Positions 58,574 to 64,000 of a stretch of 64,000 bases of DNA are shown one piece after another. The notes under the pieces were generated by a model. That model worked only from the letters and a program-made list of their open reading frames with translations. It searched no databases and had not been told where the DNA came from. How positions within the stretch are numbered: position 1 is the stretch's first letter; each line of letters opens with the position of its first letter. Position numbers and translations under genes: made by a program. This stretch comes from Crossaster papposus (taxonomy: Eukaryota > Echinodermata > Asteroidea > Velatida > Solasteridae), in assembly GCA_037893245.1 (NCBI GenBank), contig JBAIAA010000664.1:1-64000 (forward strand), in the 5' to 3' direction.

Positions 58574-61500
58574 ATGGGTGCGTTAAAATCTAAAGCAGCC
58601 AGTAAACAGACTGATGCCCCACAGGAGGCTCCGGTACCTGCCCCCTCTGCTGCAACAGGTCAGTACATAGTAGCATAGTTGCTTAGAGTCAGTGTATAAA
58701 CTCACTGGGAAGTGGAGGGGTGTTTATTACCACCCTTCCCCTCCCCCTCCCCACCCTCCCCCCTCCCCACCCTCCCTAAGTACAGACGATAATTAGATCT
58801 TGAATCGAGTACATGCAACATTTTGTCAGCTATTTTATTTAAGGATATTTTAATTCTTGCTTCTGATTTTAGATTCCCCACAACAAACTGGAACCATCGA
58901 GAACATTGACACAGTCAGTGGTAGCCACAACCCTACCATTGTTGGTCCAAGTGCAGTTCACTTCCCAATGGGGGGACCAGGTAAATACAATCATGTTTGT
59001 TAACATAAAAGACATTGTGTATCAGATGTATTAGTGTGGGAGCCAAGTTCGAAAAGAAGCTTATTTTTTAGTTCGTTTCACCTGTAAAGTGGAAAAGGTT
59101 TGGCACTTGTACATGGGAGGGGGGTGTCTCTGAAGTATTATGAGACCGGGTGTAAGCATCCAAGGTGGCAGCAAGGTACTGTAATTCACCAATCTCTCAA
59201 TGTACCCCCGCCTTGCTACTAACATTCCCCAAATGTCTGTTTTGTAGGAACAAAGTATAGGCCGAGTAAAAAAACAAAAAGGTACACACCATTTAAAAAA
59301 CAATGGTCCAAGGATGGTGTTCTTTCCCATTAGACAAATCCACACGTTAACTTTTTCTCGGCTATAAGAATGGGATTTGGAATGGTAATGATTGGAGAAA
59401 ACAATAAACAGGTGCTTATTTAATCGCAATATTTAGCTCCACAATATTGAAATTTGAATGATCTATTCAAAATAGCCAAAATATTTTAGTCACACTTATT
59501 CAATTTCTGAGGACATTGACTTTGATGTAATTTTGTTTTGTTTACTCGGCCTACACTTTATTATTTCTACAAAAATAGAAATTAGACGATGTGATTATAT
59601 AGCTATTTTATTTAAGGATATTTTAATTCTTGCTTCTGATTTTAGAATTCCCACAACGAACTGGAACCTCCGCAAACATTGGCATCACAGTCAGTGGTAG
59701 CAACAACCCTGTCATTGTTGGTGCAAATACAGTTAATATCACTTACAACAAGGGACCAGGTAAAAACAATCATGTTTGTCAAAATCAATATGCCCAGCAC
59801 AATATGAGACAGAGGAACCCCCCCCCCCCCCCCCTTAGTCCCCCATACCTATACACTCTCTAGACTATTGTTACCTAACGCACACCACATGTAACAAAAA
59901 CTCGAAGAAAACTACAACATTCCACAAACACAATGACCACCACAAAGGGGGGGGGGGGGGATGTTTCTTTCTCGTATCTCCCTTCATATGAAAATGAAAG
60001 TATAGCTTTATATCAATTCAATTGTATTTTTATTTTTTTATTTTTTTTGGTTAACCACATAAATATTGACACAACAAAAACTTGTCAGTTTGCGAGCTAA
60101 TTAAAAGTCATCAATTTTCTTTGGTGTAAATAGCCAGTTGGACATATGGACACAATATGAGGGCGGTATTTATAGTGGTGATGACGTCTTAGAATTTGCC
60201 CTCTGTGTACCACTTCTGAAAAGGGTTAAGTAGTACATTAATTTTGGATTGATTCACAAATGACATGAATAAACGGCACTATTGTGGGGAAAATAATAAA
60301 TAATCATGATAAATGTGCGTGGTGGTAAAAGCCAGTATATTTTACGAGTTTGTACATTGCGACAGACTTCAACTTATCTTTAATCAGAATTTGAGGAACC
60401 AGATATGGCTTATTTGGGGTGCAACCACAAGATGATAAGTTGCTTTCATCCCAGTAAGTCTTGGGAGAATGAGGTCCAGTCATTTTTTTGTACACCTGCA
60501 AATACCAGCTTTTTGTCTGGATTTAGTCTTGTTGGTATGTACTTTAGGAAAACACACAAGTTTACATCTAACAGCGCTATAGTTGCCAAAACATTTATAT
60601 ATTATTTAACAAACTTATTTGTGCAGTGTCTCACAGTAGCGCCAGAAATCCCAAAGTCATTTCTTTTACATACAATTTTCTTCTAGACTACTAGTCGCAA
60701 TCCATTTCAGAAACAATGTATTACTGAAGCAACACCTTTTCTTGTTTTGGTTTTAAATAGGTATTCCTGCACCAATACCTAAGCTTAGTCAGACACCAGA
60801 CCAAGAACCAAGGTTGGCGACTCCTAGCTACCAAGATGTCGGTAACAAGACCAGGGATATGTTGAAGAGAGTTTATAAAACAACAGGCAGTTACGTGCAG
60901 TTGTTGCCTGACGTTGATAATGACCAGAAGCACATAGCTGGCATATACACTAAAGTACAGTTAGAAACACGGGAAGGGATAGCAGTTGTCACTGACCAGA
61001 AAGGAGAAACAGTAAACTCAACACAGTATGACAAAATATTCAGATTAAGGACAATAACTGGGGAACTTATCAAACGCCTCGTTTTTTGGGGTGTGGGAGG
61101 GGTCGGTAAGTCAACCATTTTTGACAAGATTGTATACGATTGGGCCGATGAAGTAAGCGAAATTCTGAACGGATTCAAGCTCGTCTTCCTTTTAAAGATG
61201 TGTGCCCTGTCGCAGGAATCTGATCTCGTTGATTCCTCTTTCAATCAGCTTCTAGACGAAGATTCGCGAATAGCAAATGATGACCTTGATACATTCATCC
61301 TGGCCCACCCAAATGAGGTCTTGATTCTTTTGGATGGTTTCGATGAAATGAAGACCAAACCACTCGATGCGGCCTCATTCGGTTCTATCTTGAAAGCGCT
61401 TAATAGAACAAAATACCGCGAATGTTTTATATGTGTCTCAACCCGCCCCTCTCATCTTGAGGCACTGACGTCAAAATCACTTGTCCAAAATCCTTGTACA

Positions 61501-63150
61501 CACGTAGAGGTTCTGGGGTTTACCGACGAAGATGTCAGTAAATACATTAAGAAATTCTATGACAAGGATCCTGATAGTGGCAATGCACTAATCCAAACCA
61601 TTGGAATGTCCAGCACGCTGCGTGATTTGGCTAAGAATCCAATGATGTTGGTATTAATGTGCGCATTGTGGAGAGAAAATAATAAACTTCCAGAAACAAT
61701 TTCACGCCTCTTCACTGAAGCAATAAATTACATGTTCACAAGAAAAGACAAGAACAGTGAAATACCCTCAGATGCCAACAAAAGAGAGCCAGACGAGCCC
61801 AACGTATCAGAAACATTGAATGCCATAGGAAAAACTGCGCTGCGTGGACTCATGCGTGACAATGACAGTTTATCTTTTCCAGAAGATGAGTTTGAACCGA
61901 ATGCACTGAAGCTGGCACTAAAAGCAGGCATCCTGACCATGCAGAGAGTTATCAAAAACCTCAAATCCAACAATAACATACAATTCACGCACAAGACTAT
62001 GCAGGAATACTGTGCAGCGAAATACTTGCAAAGTTTAGAAGATGGCGAATTTCAGAGCATTTTAAGTAAATTGTACTTAACGATTGATGATGTTGTTTCA
62101 AACGATTTCCTGTTGCGTTTTTGTTGTGGTGACAATGAGAAATGTATGGCAGACATCGTAAACTTCCTTGATCGTAAGTTCAATAAGAACGATACGCCAC
62201 AGTACCAGTCATGTGTTATACAAGCGATTAGTCGCAACTGCTTATTGGAAAGCCAGGCAAGCAAAGTCCCACAGTGTCTCACCAGCGACTCGCTTATCCC
62301 ATCCGATATCCATGTGCGTAACAATAATAACTTCCGCAGTCTCACATACCTTCTGAAAATCATCTGTGGGTCCGACAACCGCACGGCGCAGCTGGCATGC
62401 GTTGAAAATATTCGTGTGGATTCGGTGTCTTCAGTCAGCGATTTAGCCTTCGCCCTGGGTTACATGGAAAACTTCCGGGAACTGAGACTTTTCAGTTGTA
62501 TTTTAGTGGAGGGTGATCTTGAGAAAATCATGTCGTCAATGAAATGCAACCAACACCTGACCAGTCTTAAATTAACACTCTGCCATACAATGGGAGGTAG
62601 AGCTGTAGAATGGGCCCCTCATATCCGACACTTGACAAGTCTGACAACACTTCACATACTTGATTGCGAACTAACTGGGACAGACATTGAACACATTGCC
62701 TCGGCTGCACGTGACATGCCCACACTGACCAAACTGGACCTTGGCAGCAACCAGAGATTGGGCGGATCGGCCAAGTTGTGGGCCAAGGAATTGCCAAAAG
62801 TGATGCACTTAAATGGGCTGGGCCTTCGCTGGTGCGATTTGACACCGACAGACATTAAGCACATTGCCTCGGCTGCATGTGACATGCCCAGACTGACTAA
62901 CTTGGTCCTTGCTATCAACCAGAGATTGGGCGGATCGGCCAAGTTGTGGGCCAAGGAATTGCCGAAAATGATGCACTTAAATACGCTGAACCTGCGCTGG
63001 TGCGGATTGACACCGACAGACATTAAGCACATTGCCTCGGCTGCACGTGACATGCCCAGACTGACTGATTTGTATTTAAGTTCCAACGAGCTATTGCGTG
63101 GATTAGATATGCAGCCCCGCTTCCCGTCGCTTAGGCTTCACATCGCTTAA
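58574..63150 (+). CDS. NLR-3: myristoylation signal, 2 RHIM-like repeats, NACHT, expanded LRR
   Basis: Predicted exons are 58574-58658, 58873-58980, 59646-59759 and 60761-63150 (2697 nt, 898 residues), phase 1 throughout. The N-terminus is MGALKSKAASK, a good N-myristoylation signal; exon 1 is 12 bp shorter than in the paralogues. Two repeats (about residues 29-102) are one A type (NPTIVGPSAVHFPM) and one B type (NNPVIVGANTVNITY). The NACHT has Walker A GVGGVGKST near 213-221, Walker B VLILLDGFDEM, STRPSH and NPM. About 20 residues are missing after the conserved QEYCAAKYLQS segment. The LRR region has one extra pair of ~28-residue repeats, visible as two tandem LGGSAKLWAKELPK blocks. It ends FPSLRLHIA. 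This is the cleanest of the three genes. The equivalent poly(A) hexamer has changed to AATAGA. Confidence 0.85.
58873..59759 (+). repeat. Repeat-exon array of NLR-3 (2 exons)
   Basis: Exons 58873-58980 (108 bp, A type) and 59646-59759 (114 bp, B type). One A-type unit fewer than NLR-1 and NLR-2. Exon boundaries and phases are identical to those of the paralogues. Confidence 0.85.
59790..60000. mobile_element. MITE with poly-C/poly-G arms in the last NLR-3 intron
   Basis: Same intron position and ends as in NLR-1 and NLR-2. C run at about 59818-59834, G run at about 59947-59960. Confidence 0.6.
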
Positions 63151-64000
63151 GGTTCACATTTTACTCAAACAAAATGCCTCATAACAAAAGTGTTATATTG
63201 TTTTAATAGAAGCAGTTTTAATAGAAGCAGGGCAGCACAGCTGCATGGCTGCATATCACATAACGTGATGGGCGCTGTTCACGATACAAAAGTGCACATG
63301 TCAAGATTTTTCACGCGTAATTTTAAGACAAATTAACTTTAAAACCATGTCCACAAATTCTGTTCCCCCAGAAGATCGTTCAAATTCATATGAAATGATA
63401 TTCTTGTCCAAAACAAAACGTAACATGTAAACAAACGAAATCCGATAATGAGGTATTTTTGTTTTTGTTCATAAACCACCTTTTCTACATTCTCTAAAAA
63501 GATTGGTAAACATTGTTTTAAAAAATAGACAGTAATTCAACCAAATTTTAATACGAAAATAACATCATCCAAAATTAAGGTTTGTATACAATGATAACAT
63601 TGAAGATATTCTTCACATTGCTGAGCAGTGCAAGAATCGGTCGCCCCCATTACTATGCTAATAACCCTTGATTCGTGAAACCCGTAAACAATACAGTTGA
63701 AACTTATTACTTATTAGCAATTTGGGTCTTCCTCGCTAAACGATACACGGTGGATTCAGATTTTCTAGTGTTTTTGTTTTGTGCTTTTTATAGGTTTTCC
63801 CAGTTAACTTAATTTCGGCAAATGAGCAGCCAATTTAATTTTCGTGCGTTCGAAATAAAGTGATTTTGCCTCTCCAGTTTTTACCCCGTTTCACATTCAG
63901 AATTAGGGCATTAAATTGAGTTTTGAGGCATTGGCAAATTCCTTTAGCAATGTGTTCAATTTAGCACATCGTCGTTCTTTTTTATGACGCACAATCGACA
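63151..64000 (+). repeat. NLR-3 3' flank to window end
   Basis: Homologous to the NLR-1 3' flank up to about 63560 ('cataacaaaagtgttata', 'caaatttaatacgaaaata'-like segment near 63540). Then it is similar to 44985-45070 ('cttcacattgctgagcagtg', 'ttactatgctaa'). The last few hundred bases show no gene. Confidence 0.5.

Noticed and set aside
62652..63086. Minus-strand ORFs antisense to the LRR exons (also 17783-18082, 62567-62845, 60891-61244)
   Set aside because: Shadows of the NLR exon codon pattern on the opposite strand.
1..64000. tRNA or rRNA genes
   Set aside because: Scanned by eye for B-box (GGTTCGAATCC-like) and rRNA signatures and found none convincing; a covariance-model search would be needed to exclude degenerate copies.

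Overview
ORGANISM. The window is eukaryotic nuclear DNA: spliced genes with GT-AG introns, no dense operon-like coding, many microsatellites and minisatellites, and numerous DNA-transposon relics and MITEs. Animal immune-type NACHT-LRR (NLR) genes, a THAP-domain exon, piggyBac-, mariner- and hAT-like elements and long homopolymer tracts together suggest a marine invertebrate with an expanded NLR repertoire, such as an echinoderm, hemichordate, cephalochordate or cnidarian. I cannot name the species.

CORE CONTENT. Three paralogous NLR genes lie in tandem on the + strand: NLR-1 (12755-18149), NLR-2 (34921-42232) and NLR-3 (58574-63150). I rebuilt them as 5-, 5- and 4-exon genes. In each, the spliced length is an exact multiple of three and every intron is in phase 1. 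The shared design is: (i) a short first exon encoding a Src-like N-myristoylation signal (MGAAKSK or MGALKSK; MDAAKSK in NLR-2, which loses Gly2); (ii) two or three tandem exons of 108-114 bp, each encoding a 36-38 residue repeat with a GS(H/N)NPxIVGxxxVxx core that resembles RHIM/PP-type amyloid signalling motifs; (iii) one large exon with a linker, NACHT ATPase and ribonuclease-inhibitor-type LRRs. The reading is a membrane-anchored NLR that may signal by amyloid templating. The RHIM-like assignment is inference. A broken fourth NACHT exon (38976-39303) lies in the last intron of NLR-2.

REGION BY REGION. 1-6.4 kb: tandem repeats (20-mer, GCTAGC-rich minisatellite, 127-bp satellite), a copy of NLR upstream flank, MITEs. 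6.4-11.9 kb: THAP-domain exon, MITEs, a short acidic minus-strand ORF. 11.9-19.3 kb: NLR-1 unit. 19.3-21.6 kb: foldback MITE and an orphan promoter-like segment. 21.8-27 kb: three gene-less NLR units, in which 5' flank joins 3' flank and the gene is missing. 27-30.5 kb: 69-bp satellite copies and two foldback MITEs. 30.5-34.9 kb: NLR flank carrying a mariner relic (with an empty site in a paralogue) and a 1.45-kb palindrome. 34.9-47.1 kb: NLR-2 and duplicated 3' flanks. 47.1-52.9 kb: nested transposons, including a TIR element with a broken RecQ-like helicase, itself hit by an hAT-like MITE and a minus-strand LTR element full of minisatellite. 52.9-57 kb: gene-less NLR units and a 69-bp satellite array. 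57-64 kb: NLR-3 unit.

HOW IT FITS TOGETHER. The locus looks like an NLR cluster growing and shrinking by unequal exchange, with transposons marking the relative order of duplications. Functionally the only complete genes I support are the three NLRs.
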